Shown: positions 49,527-57,571, numbered from the stretch's first letter. The stretch is DNA of 64,000 nt from Thalassotalea sp. PS06 (GCF_007197775.1 NZ_CP041638.1:2356001-2420000); one strand, 5' to 3'. A program made the numbers and translations. The notes: generated by a model not told the origin, from the letters alone.

Positions 49527-50181
49527 AGCTTAATTCCTGTTCGATAGATAAGAACTCATTAGCAATGGCACGAATTTCCTCCGCTGCTTTGCCTTTGGGT
49601 TCCGCTTCAAATACGGAGGTGCCCTTTTCTTCTGAATCATCATAAATATTTCGGGCGTAAGTTACTGAATCAAGTACATTAATACCGTAAGATGCACAGA
49701 CTTCTTTAGCTTCGATAATGCGTCCAGCCTGGTTCGGCAATGATGGACATTGAGTAATAACAAACGATGCAATCATTTTCGGGTTCACCATTTTACAGGT
49801 GCTCAGCATGTCTTCCATGTGAGGTGCCGTTTTAATATCACGACGCTTAGGGCGCAATGGGATCAGTACATGCTCTGCTACCGACATTGCCGCACGTAGC
49901 GCCAGGTTATCCTGACCACCACAATCAACGATAACATAATCATAGTGCTCATTCAGGCTCAACAGATCGTTACGAATTTTACCGTAGAGCTGGATACAGT
50001 TAATTGTGACAAGATCCGGATCATTATTACGTGCCTGAATCCAATCAGACGTCGTTCTTTGAGGATCGCAATCGGCGATCAATACACTGGCATTTTTTTC
50101 TTTGGCTAGATAAACACCTATATTTTGAGCCAGACAGCTTTTACCGCTGCCGCCCTTTTCACCACCAATCAGAACAATCAT
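49513..50181 (-). CDS. Orphan ParA-family ATPase
   Basis: This 222-residue protein is a ParA/MinD-type ATPase with the deviant Walker A motif in GGEKGGSGKSCLAQNIGVYL (residues 8-15), the Walker A' in VLIADCDPQRTTSDW and the Walker B in YDYVIVDCGGQD. Such proteins move cargo such as DNA, chemotaxis arrays or pili by patterned binding to the nucleoid. There is no ParB, parS, replication or integration gene near it. It sits between a PilZ gene and a ribbon-helix-helix gene, suggesting a cargo-positioning rather than a chromosome-partition role; this is inference. Confidence 0.88.
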   Translation of the reverse strand: MIVLIGGEKGGSGKSCLAQNIGVYLAKEKNASVLIADCDPQRTTSDWIQARNNDPDLVTINCIQLYGKIRNDLLSLNEHYDYVIVDCGGQDNLALRAAMSVAEHVLIPLRPKRRDIKTAPHMEDMLSTCKMVNPKMIASFVITQCPSLPNQAGRIIEAKEVCASYGINVLDSVTYARNIYDDSEEKGTSVFEAEPKGKAAEEIRAIANEFLSIEQELSYEFG

Positions 50182-50241
50182 GAGTTTAAATTCCTTGTTA
50201 TTGAGAGAATATATTTTTAGTGGGGGCTAAAAAATAGAGGG

Positions 50242-50547
50242 TTAGTCAACCATTTGCAGGCCAATCGAGAAACGCTTACCCGTTAACTCGATACAACGCA
50301 CAACTCTGGCGACAAGTGTCTGACTTTCAGGGTGTTCTGCCTGAAAACAAATACTGACTTGAGTATCAACCGCAATGGCAAATTCATGTTCGATGCGAAG
50401 CCCACCACGGGAAAAATCTAAACAAACGGATTTTACTTTGTGGGCTTGGCCTTCTTCATCGCGCCATAACAAGTCGACGGTTTCATATTCCATATCAATA
50501 CGGAAATATTGACGGCGTTCTGAAACATTTTGCTCAGAGTTAGACAT
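50242..50547 (-). CDS. PilZ domain protein (c-di-GMP binding)
   Basis: This 101-residue protein is a single PilZ domain. The binding motifs are present: RRQYFR near residues 11-16 and DFSRGGL (D/NxSxxG) near 48-54. It should therefore bind cyclic di-GMP. It is the first gene of the module and lies 60 bases before the ParA gene on the same strand. No output domain is attached, so a partner protein is expected. Confidence 0.88.
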   Translation of the reverse strand: MSNSEQNVSERRQYFRIDMEYETVDLLWRDEEGQAHKVKSVCLDFSRGGLRIEHEFAIAVDTQVSICFQAEHPESQTLVARVVRCIELTGKRFSIGLQMVD

Positions 50548-50669
50548 TTTTATTCCTTTTATCTAAATCAGGTAACGTCAATATAACAAAATTAACAATT
50601 GAATTACAAACATCCCCTGACATGCTAAAACTAAGCTTTAACCAAGAAAATAGAATTAAGGAATAACCG

Positions 50670-51191
50670 ATGATATATCAACTTGATGACTATATACCGC
50701 AAATTGCAGCGTCATGTTTTATCGCCGAATCAGCAACAGTAATTGGTCAGGCCCAGTTGGAGACAGACGCCTCGGTCTGGTTTAATGTGGTGATCCGCGC
50801 CGATAATGACAGGATAAGCATAGGGACGGGAAGTAATATTCAAGATGGCAGCGTACTTCATGTTGACCCAGGCATGCCTTTAACCATTGGCAAACACGTT
50901 ACCGTAGGCCATAAAGTCATGCTCCACGGTTGTGATATCGGCGATGGCAGCCTGATCGGAATTAACGCCGTCGTCCTCAATGGCGCAAAAATAGGAAAAG
51001 GTTGTTTAATTGGTGCCAATGCTTTGGTGACCGAAAATATGATTATTCCGGATGGCTCTTTGGTTCTTGGATCGCCAGCAAAAGTCGTCAAGACTTTGAG
51101 TGAAGAGCAGCAGCAACAAATAAAGGCAGGAGCCCTGCACTACGTCAATAATGCCAAACGTTACAATCAAGGGCTGGTTGAAATTAGCTGA
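50670..51191 (+). CDS. yrdA: Gamma-carbonic anhydrase-like protein YrdA
   Basis: This 173-residue protein is a left-handed beta-helix of hexapeptide repeats ([27 protein letters not shown] onward). The metal-site histidines appear in VLHVD and [10 protein letters not shown], which matches the YrdA branch of gamma-carbonic-anhydrase-like proteins. AAGGA precedes the ATG. It is divergent from the PilZ gene and 156 bases ahead of the pxp cluster. Enzyme activity is not proven for most YrdA proteins. Confidence 0.88.
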   Translation: MIYQLDDYIPQIAASCFIAESATVIGQAQLETDASVWFNVVIRADNDRISIGTGSNIQDGSVLHVDPGMPLTIGKHVTVGHKVMLHGCDIGDGSLIGINAVVLNGAKIGKGCLIGANALVTENMIIPDGSLVLGSPAKVVKTLSEEQQQQIKAGALHYVNNAKRYNQGLVEIS

Positions 51192-51225
51192 CGGGTAAAA
51201 CGAAAACCATCTTAAAAGATAAATT

Positions 51226-51271
51226 ATTCTAATATTTACTTTTAAACAAATAAAATATTCTGATATATTTT
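51226..51271 (+). promoter_or_regulatory. Candidate operator ahead of the pxp / D-glutamate cyclase cluster
   Basis: Near-identical 10-base units ATTCTAATAT (51226-51235) and ATTCTGATAT (51257-51266) lie 31 bases apart, about three helical turns. The second sits inside a palindrome AAAATAT-n6-ATATTTT (51252-51271). They lie upstream of the first gene of the cluster and downstream of yrdA. A regulator is not encoded beside the cluster. Function is inferred from arrangement only, and AT-rich sequence makes chance matches possible. Confidence 0.35.
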
Positions 51272-51347
51272 GCGCTATCAGCATAATTTGCGAAAAGCTT
51301 CTTTAAAATATAGAGTTAGCCAATAGCCCACATACGACTTTTACCCT

Positions 51348-52163
51348 ATGTCAGAATCACTTATCAGTTCTAGCTTTGACGCGACATCGAGCCCTGCAGA
51401 AATAAGGCAGGCAATACGAAAAGGCGAATATCGGTCACATACCTCAGGATTTGCGAAGGGCTTTGTGCAATGCAACCTGGTGATTCTTGAACAACATCTT
51501 GCCGCAGACTTTTTATTATTCTGCCAGCAAAATCCAAAGCCCTGCCCGCTAGTGGCAATATCTGACAGTCCGGGAAATCCAATCATTCGTGGCGCTGGCG
51601 ACGATATCGACATTCGCAGTGATGTTCCCAACTACAAAGTATTCTTAGACGGGGAATTTAATACTGCAACCACTAACATTGCTGACATCTGGCAAGATAA
51701 TTTCGTTAGTTTTCTACTCGGCTGTTCGTTTTCTTTTGAAGAAGCTCTGATTGATGACGGTATTGAAATCCGCAACATCTCTGAAGGGGTTAATGTCCCC
51801 ATGTATAACACCAGTATTGCCTGTAAAAGCGCTGGAAGGTTTAACGGCAACATGGTCGTGAGTATGCGTCCAATGAAGAGCGCTGATGCCATCCGGGCAA
51901 TTCAGATCTGTAGCCGGTTTCCCAGCGTCCATGGTGCTCCTGTGCATTTTGGCGACCCTAATGAGATTGGCATTGCAGATATCGATAAACCGGATTTTGG
52001 CGACCGGGTAACCATCAAACCGGGCGAAGTACCGGTGTTTTGGGCCTGCGGAGTAACCCCGCAGATTGCTATCAAAAACGCAAAACCGGCAATCAGTATC
52101 ACTCACAGTCCGGGAAGCATGTTAATTACCGACATTCGCAATAGTCATTTATCGGTATTGTAG
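51348..52163 (+). CDS. DUF1445 (YcsI-like) protein, D-glutamate cyclase N-terminal domain family
   Basis: This 271-residue protein is a DUF1445/YcsI family member. Conserved parts are [14 protein letters not shown] (35-48), [17 protein letters not shown] (147-163), [12 protein letters not shown] (193-204), FWACGVTPQ (231-239) and [12 protein letters not shown] (251-262). The family matches the N-terminal half of mammalian D-glutamate cyclase (DGLUCY) and occurs as ycsI with pxpA in Bacillus subtilis. The exact reaction of the stand-alone bacterial protein is not settled; 'hydro-lyase' is an automatic name. The ATG has no clear ribosome site. It begins the pxp cluster. Confidence 0.88.
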   Translation: MSESLISSSFDATSSPAEIRQAIRKGEYRSHTSGFAKGFVQCNLVILEQHLAADFLLFCQQNPKPCPLVAISDSPGNPIIRGAGDDIDIRSDVPNYKVFLDGEFNTATTNIADIWQDNFVSFLLGCSFSFEEALIDDGIEIRNISEGVNVPMYNTSIACKSAGRFNGNMVVSMRPMKSADAIRAIQICSRFPSVHGAPVHFGDPNEIGIADIDKPDFGDRVTIKPGEVPVFWACGVTPQIAIKNAKPAISITHSPGSMLITDIRNSHLSVL

Positions 52164-52175
52164 TAAAAGGATACG

Positions 52176-52904
52176 TTGATGAAATTAAACTGTGATTTAG
52201 GTGAAAGTTTTGCCGCCTGGAAAATGGGATTGGATGAAGAGGTGATGCCGCACATTGATATGGCGAATATCGCCTGCGGCTTCCATGCATCTGACCCGGA
52301 TACGTTGCAAAAAACGTTATCTCTCGCCATTGAGCACAATGTTTTGATCGGCGCCCACCCTTCTTATCAGGATCTTCATGGTTTCGGGCGTCGCTCGATT
52401 AAACATAGTGAACGGGAAATTATCAATCTGATGCACTATCAAATTGCTGCCATCGATGGCATGGCGCAATCACAGGGTGCCATGGTGCACTATGTCAAAC
52501 CGCACGGAGCCCTGTACAACGACATGATGGCCAAACCTGAAGTATTTACCGCGGTCGTAAAAAGTATTCATCAGTTTTACCGACCGTTAAAGTTAATGAT
52601 TCTGGCTACCGCCGATGCAGCCAATTATCAAAAAATTGCTGAACAATATTCCGTTGAGTTAATTTTTGAAGCCTTCGCCGACAGGCGGTACACGCCTGAA
52701 GGGCGATTAACACCGAGAACAGAACAAGGGGCGATTCTCAACAAACAACAAGTCATGGAACAGGTAACCCTGCTTGTCAACCAAGGACAAGTTATCACCA
52801 ATGCCGGAACCCCACTCTCCCTTAAAGCTGACACCTTATGCGTTCATGGTGACAACCATGAGTCCGTCGCTTTGGTTAAGGAAATTAAAGCGCTATGTCA
52901 GTGA
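52176..52904 (+). CDS. pxpA: 5-oxoprolinase subunit PxpA (LamB/YcsF family)
   Basis: PxpA is part of the bacterial ATP-dependent 5-oxoprolinase that turns 5-oxoproline into glutamate. The 242-residue protein opens with MKLNCDLGESFAAWKMG and has MANIACGFHASDPDTL, GAHPSYQDLHGFGRRSI, HYVKPHGALYNDM and EAFADRRYTPEGRLTPR, all diagnostic. AAGGA precedes the ATG. It lies 12 bases after the DUF1445 gene and overlaps pxpB by 10 bases. Confidence 0.95.
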   Translation: MMKLNCDLGESFAAWKMGLDEEVMPHIDMANIACGFHASDPDTLQKTLSLAIEHNVLIGAHPSYQDLHGFGRRSIKHSEREIINLMHYQIAAIDGMAQSQGAMVHYVKPHGALYNDMMAKPEVFTAVVKSIHQFYRPLKLMILATADAANYQKIAEQYSVELIFEAFADRRYTPEGRLTPRTEQGAILNKQQVMEQVTLLVNQGQVITNAGTPLSLKADTLCVHGDNHESVALVKEIKALCQ

Positions 52905-53650
52905 AACCAGAATCCGATGTGCAGATAAAATCTGACGAACCTGGGGTACCGTTTTACCTGGAGGTGGCTTCAGAGAATTCTTTAATTGTTTATTTTGGTA
53001 AAACCTGTCCGCAACAAGCGGTAACGGTAACACCAGCGCTGTGCATGGCAATAAATCAAGCCCAAGCGAAGTTAAAATCAGCCCTGCAATCGATTATTCT
53101 CGATATGGTGCCCTCTTACGCGTCATTACTGATCACCTATGACTCCTGGCAAACCGATCATTTTCATATCAAAAGTCAAGTTGAGAAAATTCTGATCGAC
53201 CTCAACCTTGAAGATACCCAATCGACGCGAACCATTACCCTACCGGTTTATTATGATACTAGTGTTGGTCCCGATCTCGAGCGCATTGCATCCCATGCAG
53301 GGATTACCACCGATGAAGTTATCCAATTGCATCTGCAGCAGGATTATTACGTCTATACCATAGGCTTTGCGCCAGGATTTGCTTACTTGGGGGAAGTTAA
53401 TGACACCATTGCCATGCCAAGACTTGCTACCCCCAGAAAGGCCGTAGCTAAAGGTTCGGTAGCCATTGCCGATAAACAAACGGCAATATACCCACAAACA
53501 TCGCCCGGTGGATGGAATATCATCGGCCGCTGCCCGACAGAAATGTTTTCTCCGGATAACGACCCGGCCATTCCCGTTGCGGTTGGTGACAAAGTAAGGT
53601 TTAAAGCCATCAGCAAGAAGCAGTTTCTGGCTCTGGGGGGACAGCTATAA
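52895..53650 (+). CDS. pxpB: 5-oxoprolinase subunit PxpB (KipI family)
   Basis: PxpB is the KipI-type subunit of the 5-oxoprolinase complex. The 251-residue protein has the family's LPVYYDTSVGPDLERIASHAG, YTIGFAPGFAYLGEV, RLATPRKAVAKGSVAIAD and TSPGGWNIIGRCP. The name KipI comes from the Bacillus kinase inhibitor; the metabolic role is the general one. It overlaps pxpA by 10 bases and pxpC by one. Confidence 0.95.
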   Translation: MSVKPESDVQIKSDEPGVPFYLEVASENSLIVYFGKTCPQQAVTVTPALCMAINQAQAKLKSALQSIILDMVPSYASLLITYDSWQTDHFHIKSQVEKILIDLNLEDTQSTRTITLPVYYDTSVGPDLERIASHAGITTDEVIQLHLQQDYYVYTIGFAPGFAYLGEVNDTIAMPRLATPRKAVAKGSVAIADKQTAIYPQTSPGGWNIIGRCPTEMFSPDNDPAIPVAVGDKVRFKAISKKQFLALGGQL

Positions 53651-54594
53651 TGTCGGGTTTTTATGTCGAACATCCAGGTATGCACTCGCTTATTGAGGAT
53701 GCTGGTCGTATTGGTAAAGCAAATCTTGGTCTGACAACTGGCGGTCCAGCGGATCGTATGGCGTTTTATTGGGGAAATCGATTACTTGAAAACCCAAGGG
53801 GCTGTGCAGCTGTTGAAATTACCTATGGCGGCGTCAAGCTCCATAGTAGTTGTCAAACCAACATAGCCATTACCGGTGCAGCCGTAGAAACCAAGATTAA
53901 TGGTGAAGTCGTCGGTAATTGGCAAAGCCATCCGGTTAATAAAGGTGATTGCATTGAAATCGGTTTTAGCCGCAACGGCATAAAGGCCTACTTGTCAGTC
54001 AAAGGTGGATTTGCCATCAAAGAACAGTTTGGCAGTTGTGCGACTGTGGTTAGGGAAAAAATCGGTGGCTTACACGGTAAGGCTCTGCAAAAAGGAGATT
54101 TTCTCCCTGTCGTTTCTTCGATATGCACTTATCGCAATACCTTGCCCGAGGAAGCCATCCCCCATTATTCGGATTCATTAACCTTGAGGTTAATTACCGG
54201 TTATCAATATTCGCAGTTCAGTCCCCAACAACGGCAACGGTTCTTTAGCAGCGAATATCAGGTTTCCAGTCAGTGGGACAGAATGGGTTACCGATTACAG
54301 GGCCCGGCAATTAAGTTTCCGCAGCAAGCCATGCTAAGCGAAGGCATTGCCTTTGGAGCAGTGCAAATACCAGCAGATGGTCAGCCTATCGTGCTATTGA
54401 ACGATCGACAAACCATTGGCGGTTACCCGAAAATCGGCTCAGTATTTTCACTTGATGCTTATCAATTAAGCCAATGTCAACAAGGTGCAAAGGTTCGATT
54501 CGAGCCCATCAATATTGAAAATGCTCACAACGAATTGTACCTGGCGCAATCTCGTTTTAGACAGGTTGAATTTATTAAAACGGCGGTGGCTTAG
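53650..54594 (+). CDS. pxpC: 5-oxoprolinase subunit PxpC (KipA family)
   Basis: PxpC is the biotin-dependent-carboxyltransferase-like subunit of 5-oxoprolinase. The 314-residue protein has the family patterns GMHSLIEDAGRIGKANLGLTTGGPADRM, YLSVKGGFAIKEQFGSCATVV, SSQWDRMGYRLQGPAI and IPADGQPIVLLNDRQTIGGYPKIG. Together with PxpA and PxpB it forms the full complex. Its stop codon overlaps the GTG start of the next gene by one base. Confidence 0.95.
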   Translation: MSGFYVEHPGMHSLIEDAGRIGKANLGLTTGGPADRMAFYWGNRLLENPRGCAAVEITYGGVKLHSSCQTNIAITGAAVETKINGEVVGNWQSHPVNKGDCIEIGFSRNGIKAYLSVKGGFAIKEQFGSCATVVREKIGGLHGKALQKGDFLPVVSSICTYRNTLPEEAIPHYSDSLTLRLITGYQYSQFSPQQRQRFFSSEYQVSSQWDRMGYRLQGPAIKFPQQAMLSEGIAFGAVQIPADGQPIVLLNDRQTIGGYPKIGSVFSLDAYQLSQCQQGAKVRFEPINIENAHNELYLAQSRFRQVEFIKTAVA

Positions 54595-55451
54595 TGAAAT
54601 ACGACGAATGCGAGCTGCAGTTAAGCCAGACAATCGAATCTTTGCTGGTACAACGAAACCTGAGGCAAATGCAGTTTGCACAGAGATTTCTAACGCCCGG
54701 CTATTACCTGCGCGCGGCGAAACGTATTGAACAGTGCCAGGGCAACATAGTGATTGCCACAGGTTTTCCGGTTTCTGACACCTTTGAAACCGATGGCCCG
54801 ATTGGTGCCTTAGCATTGTACACCTGCTTATTCGCCTTAGGGAAAAACGTGATATTGGTATGCGGAAATCCACTTTACCAGGCCCTACACCAGCGTTATC
54901 AATGTGCACAAATTCCATTAGGAAAAGGCCGGGAAAAACAAATTCAAGGAGTGGTGGATACGCTGCAACCAGAGTTAATCATTGCCATTGAGAGACCTGG
55001 ATTAACCGCAGACAATACCTACCGGAATATGCGTGGTGAAGATATCTCTCATCGTTGTGCACGTTTTGACGATTTCATTGCTCTGGCGGATTGCCCCACT
55101 ATCGCAATTGGAGATGGTGGAAATGAAATCGGCATGGGCAATATTGCCGAACATATTGCAACACTGGATATCATTCCATCAGTGACAAAATGCGATGAAC
55201 TGCTCATTGCGGATGTATCTAACTGGGCAGCTTATGGCCTTATCACCTTTCTTGGGATTTGGTACCAACAAGATTTACTGGCCGAGATTGATATCGAAGC
55301 AACCATAAGCTTTTTATCGGCAAATGGCAGTGTTGATGGGGTAACCCGTAAAAATCAGTTAACCGAAGACAGCTTGTGCTTTAGCGCTGGCGTAGACATT
55401 ATTAAACAATTGCAAGTACTGAGCGAGAGCCACACTTCCTCAGCGAATTAA
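54594..55451 (+). CDS. DUF4392 protein, D-glutamate cyclase C-terminal domain family
   Basis: This 285-residue protein belongs to DUF4392, the family of the C-terminal half of mammalian D-glutamate cyclase. Conserved parts are IVIATGFPV with ETDGPIGALAL (52-74), ELIIAIERPGLTADNTYRNM (127-146) and the glycine-rich AIGDGGNEIGMGNIAE (171-186). The GTG start overlaps the pxpC stop by one base (TAGTG), a sign of coupling. With the DUF1445 gene it would make the two halves of DGLUCY, proposed to form 5-oxo-D-proline from D-glutamate. Activity here is inferred. Confidence 0.9.
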   Translation: MKYDECELQLSQTIESLLVQRNLRQMQFAQRFLTPGYYLRAAKRIEQCQGNIVIATGFPVSDTFETDGPIGALALYTCLFALGKNVILVCGNPLYQALHQRYQCAQIPLGKGREKQIQGVVDTLQPELIIAIERPGLTADNTYRNMRGEDISHRCARFDDFIALADCPTIAIGDGGNEIGMGNIAEHIATLDIIPSVTKCDELLIADVSNWAAYGLITFLGIWYQQDLLAEIDIEATISFLSANGSVDGVTRKNQLTEDSLCFSAGVDIIKQLQVLSESHTSSAN

Positions 55452-55464
55452 GGTAAAACAGACT

Positions 55465-56322
55465 ATGAATTGGGTATATCTAAACGGTGAATACATGCCA
55501 GCTAAACATGCTCGTATTTCGCCGATGGATCGAGGCTTTTTATTTGGCGATGGCATCTATGAAGTGATCCCTAGCTATGGTGGTCAGTTCGTTGGCTTTA
55601 AGCCCCACATCGAAAGACTGAACCAAGGATTAGCCGAAGTGGAAATACACCTGGACTATGATGTCGATAAATGGCGTGATATCTGCGCCCAATTAGTCCG
55701 TAAAAATGGCAATGGTAATCTAGGCGTGTATTTGCATGTTTCACGGGGTACCAGCCCGGTTCGCTACCATGCCTACCCTGAAGATGTCACACCGACGGTA
55801 TTTGCCTATACGTTTGAAATTCCACCAGCACCTGTGGCAGATAAGAACAAAGCGAAAGCATTTAAGGTCAAAACCTTGTCAGATCTTCGCTGGCAGCGAT
55901 GCCATATCAAATCAACAGCACTACTGGGTAATGTCATGCATTTTCAAGCCGGTTACAAACAAGGCTTTGATGAAGTGTTGCTTTTCAATAATGACGATAT
56001 GCTTACCGAGGCCGCAGCCTGTAATGCATTTGTCATAAGCGACGATTGCGTGATAACACCGCCGTTGGACAATCAGTTACTACCGGGAATTACTCGTTTC
56101 ATTTTATTAGATGTATTAAAAAACTACTCATCATTAACCGTAAAAGAGAGGCCAGTCAGTAGACAGGAAGTTGATGATGCCGATGAAGTCTGGATAACCA
56201 GTTCAACAAAACAAGTAGCTCCGGTTGTTGCCATCGATGGCAAACCAGTCGGTAATGGGCAAGTGGGAGATGTCTGGCAAATCGCCCAGAAACTATTCAG
56301 TGAGCATCAGTTTGACTATTAG
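55465..56322 (+). CDS. dat: D-amino-acid transaminase (class IV, PLP-dependent)
   Basis: This 285-residue protein is a fold-type IV aminotransferase like D-alanine aminotransferase, which exchanges amino groups between D-alanine, D-glutamate and their keto acids. The N-terminus has ISPMDRGFLFGDGIYEVIP; the PLP lysine is K149 in RCHIKSTALLGNVM. The LTEAAACNAFVI segment and the C-terminal DEVWITSSTKQVAPVVAIDG are also typical. AAGG precedes the ATG. It lies 13 bases after the DUF4392 gene. A branched-chain or 4-amino-4-deoxychorismate lyase role is less likely given the neighbours. Confidence 0.9.
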   Translation: MNWVYLNGEYMPAKHARISPMDRGFLFGDGIYEVIPSYGGQFVGFKPHIERLNQGLAEVEIHLDYDVDKWRDICAQLVRKNGNGNLGVYLHVSRGTSPVRYHAYPEDVTPTVFAYTFEIPPAPVADKNKAKAFKVKTLSDLRWQRCHIKSTALLGNVMHFQAGYKQGFDEVLLFNNDDMLTEAAACNAFVISDDCVITPPLDNQLLPGITRFILLDVLKNYSSLTVKERPVSRQEVDDADEVWITSSTKQVAPVVAIDGKPVGNGQVGDVWQIAQKLFSEHQFDY

Positions 56323-57253
56323 TAACCATCACTACCTACTGGCAGACAACTGGTATAAAGAAGGTCAGTACTTTAACTATGCTGACCTGCAAATTTTTTA
56401 CCGCGATAGCAATCAAATCCGTAACGATAACAAAGATCTTAAGACGGCGAAGCCGGTTCTGGTACTGCTTCATGGTTTCCCCACCTGTAGCTGGGATTAT
56501 GCCGCTATCTGGCCAATTCTGACCCAGCACTTTCGTGTGGTCACATTAGATTTCCTCGGTTTTGGAATGAGTGACAAACCACTGATGAAATACTCAATAT
56601 TTCAACAGGCAGATATTACCCAGGCATTACTCGAGCACCTTAACATCAAACATTTTCACCTGCTTTCCCATGATTTTGGTGACACAGTGGCTATAGAATT
56701 ATTGGTTCGCTTGCAAAAACAGGGGCAGGTTCAATCACTGGTACTTACTAATGGTGGGATATTTGCAGAATTCCACCAACCTTTACTGATCCAAAAACTG
56801 CTGGCATCAGGCCTTGGTAAATTTATCACACCGCTAATCAATTTCCGACTTTTCAAGCGCTCCATGGATAAAATTATGACCAAACCCATGCCAGAATCGC
56901 AGGCTGAGCAGTACTGGCAATTGCTCAATATTCACCGTGGCAAGCGGGTATTTCCTAAATTGATAAAATACATGAAAGAGCGAAAGCAGAACCGTGCCCG
57001 ATGGGAGGGAGGCCTGGCGGCAACCTCAGTGCCGGTAGGGTTGATAGCCGGAGAAGATGATCCTATTAGCGGTAAATTGATGATCCAGGGCTATCGAACG
57101 ATAAAACCTGAGAACACTGTGATAGCTATGGCAAACACTGGCCACTACCCCCATACCGAAGCGCCTGAGCAATTTCTAAAACATCTATTCCTAATATATC
57201 AGACACTTGGCATTATACCAATCCCATTAAGTTTGTGCACAACTCAGAGTTAG
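56300..57253 (+). CDS. MEST-like alpha/beta hydrolase
   Basis: This 317-residue alpha/beta hydrolase starts at GTG 56300 inside the end of dat (23-base overlap). An oxyanion motif HGFP (58-61), the nucleophile elbow LLSHDFGD with Asp125, an acid in AGEDDPIS and a histidine in NTGHYPHTE are visible. An aspartate nucleophile points to epoxide-hydrolase or dehalogenase-type chemistry. Segments LTNGGIFAEFHQPLLIQKLL and the LSHDFGD elbow closely resemble vertebrate MEST (PEG1), whose substrate is unknown. The last 12 codons appear to come from a MITE-like repeat; the native C-terminus is probably lost. Confidence 0.85.
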   Translation: MSISLTISNHHYLLADNWYKEGQYFNYADLQIFYRDSNQIRNDNKDLKTAKPVLVLLHGFPTCSWDYAAIWPILTQHFRVVTLDFLGFGMSDKPLMKYSIFQQADITQALLEHLNIKHFHLLSHDFGDTVAIELLVRLQKQGQVQSLVLTNGGIFAEFHQPLLIQKLLASGLGKFITPLINFRLFKRSMDKIMTKPMPESQAEQYWQLLNIHRGKRVFPKLIKYMKERKQNRARWEGGLAATSVPVGLIAGEDDPISGKLMIQGYRTIKPENTVIAMANTGHYPHTEAPEQFLKHLFLIYQTLGIIPIPLSLCTTQS

Positions 57254-57479
57254 GGCCGAGGTTCAGTTACAACATAGATTTTATTGATATAGTCATTCTA
57301 TATTAATGAAATATAGGGCAGTAAATGGGCCTCTCACTAACTCCCTACGGGTGAGTTTTAAAGGCGTTTATCCTGCGTTACTGATTTTGACAATGGAATA
57401 ACCATTCTCTGCAATCAAAGCCTTGTCTAAAGGCCTTTAAATTCTCACTGAGTGAGCAATAATTTAATGGGATTGGTAT
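57215..57479. mobile_element. Putative MITE with terminal inverted repeats
   Basis: A 265-base non-coding element bounded by ATACCAATCCCATTAA (57215-57230) and its exact reverse complement TTAATGGGATTGGTAT (57464-57479). Similarity between the ends goes on imperfectly for about 30 bases. If the ends are TACC...GGTA, TTA flanks both sides as a possible 3-base target duplication. The interior is AT-rich and holds a CTATATT / AATATAG hairpin (57298-57316) and no transposase. The left end overlaps the tail of the hydrolase gene and supplies its stop codon. Confidence 0.65.
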
Positions 57480-57541
57480 TACTCTGAAAGACGGGAATTA
57501 AATCCCTGCCTGTTCTTTGCCTTACATTTGTGAACTGTAAA

Positions 57542-57571
57542 AAAAGCCCTGAAACTCAGTTCAGGGCTTTT
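57542..57571 (-). terminator. Intrinsic terminator downstream of galU
   Basis: Perfect 12-base stem AAAAGCCCTGAA / TTCAGGGCTTTT with a six-base loop. On the minus strand it is followed by T7. It starts 34 bases beyond the galU stop. The symmetrical A/T tails suggest it also ends rightward transcription from the pxp cluster. Confidence 0.85.

Noticed and set aside
49513..50181. Plasmid or chromosome partition locus (parAB-parS)
   Set aside because: No ParB homologue, no parS-like repeats and no replication gene nearby; the ATPase is an orphan in ordinary chromosomal context.
57298..57316. CTATATT / AATATAG hairpin as a separate terminator
   Set aside because: AT-only seven-pair stem with no T-run; better viewed as interior structure of the MITE-like element.
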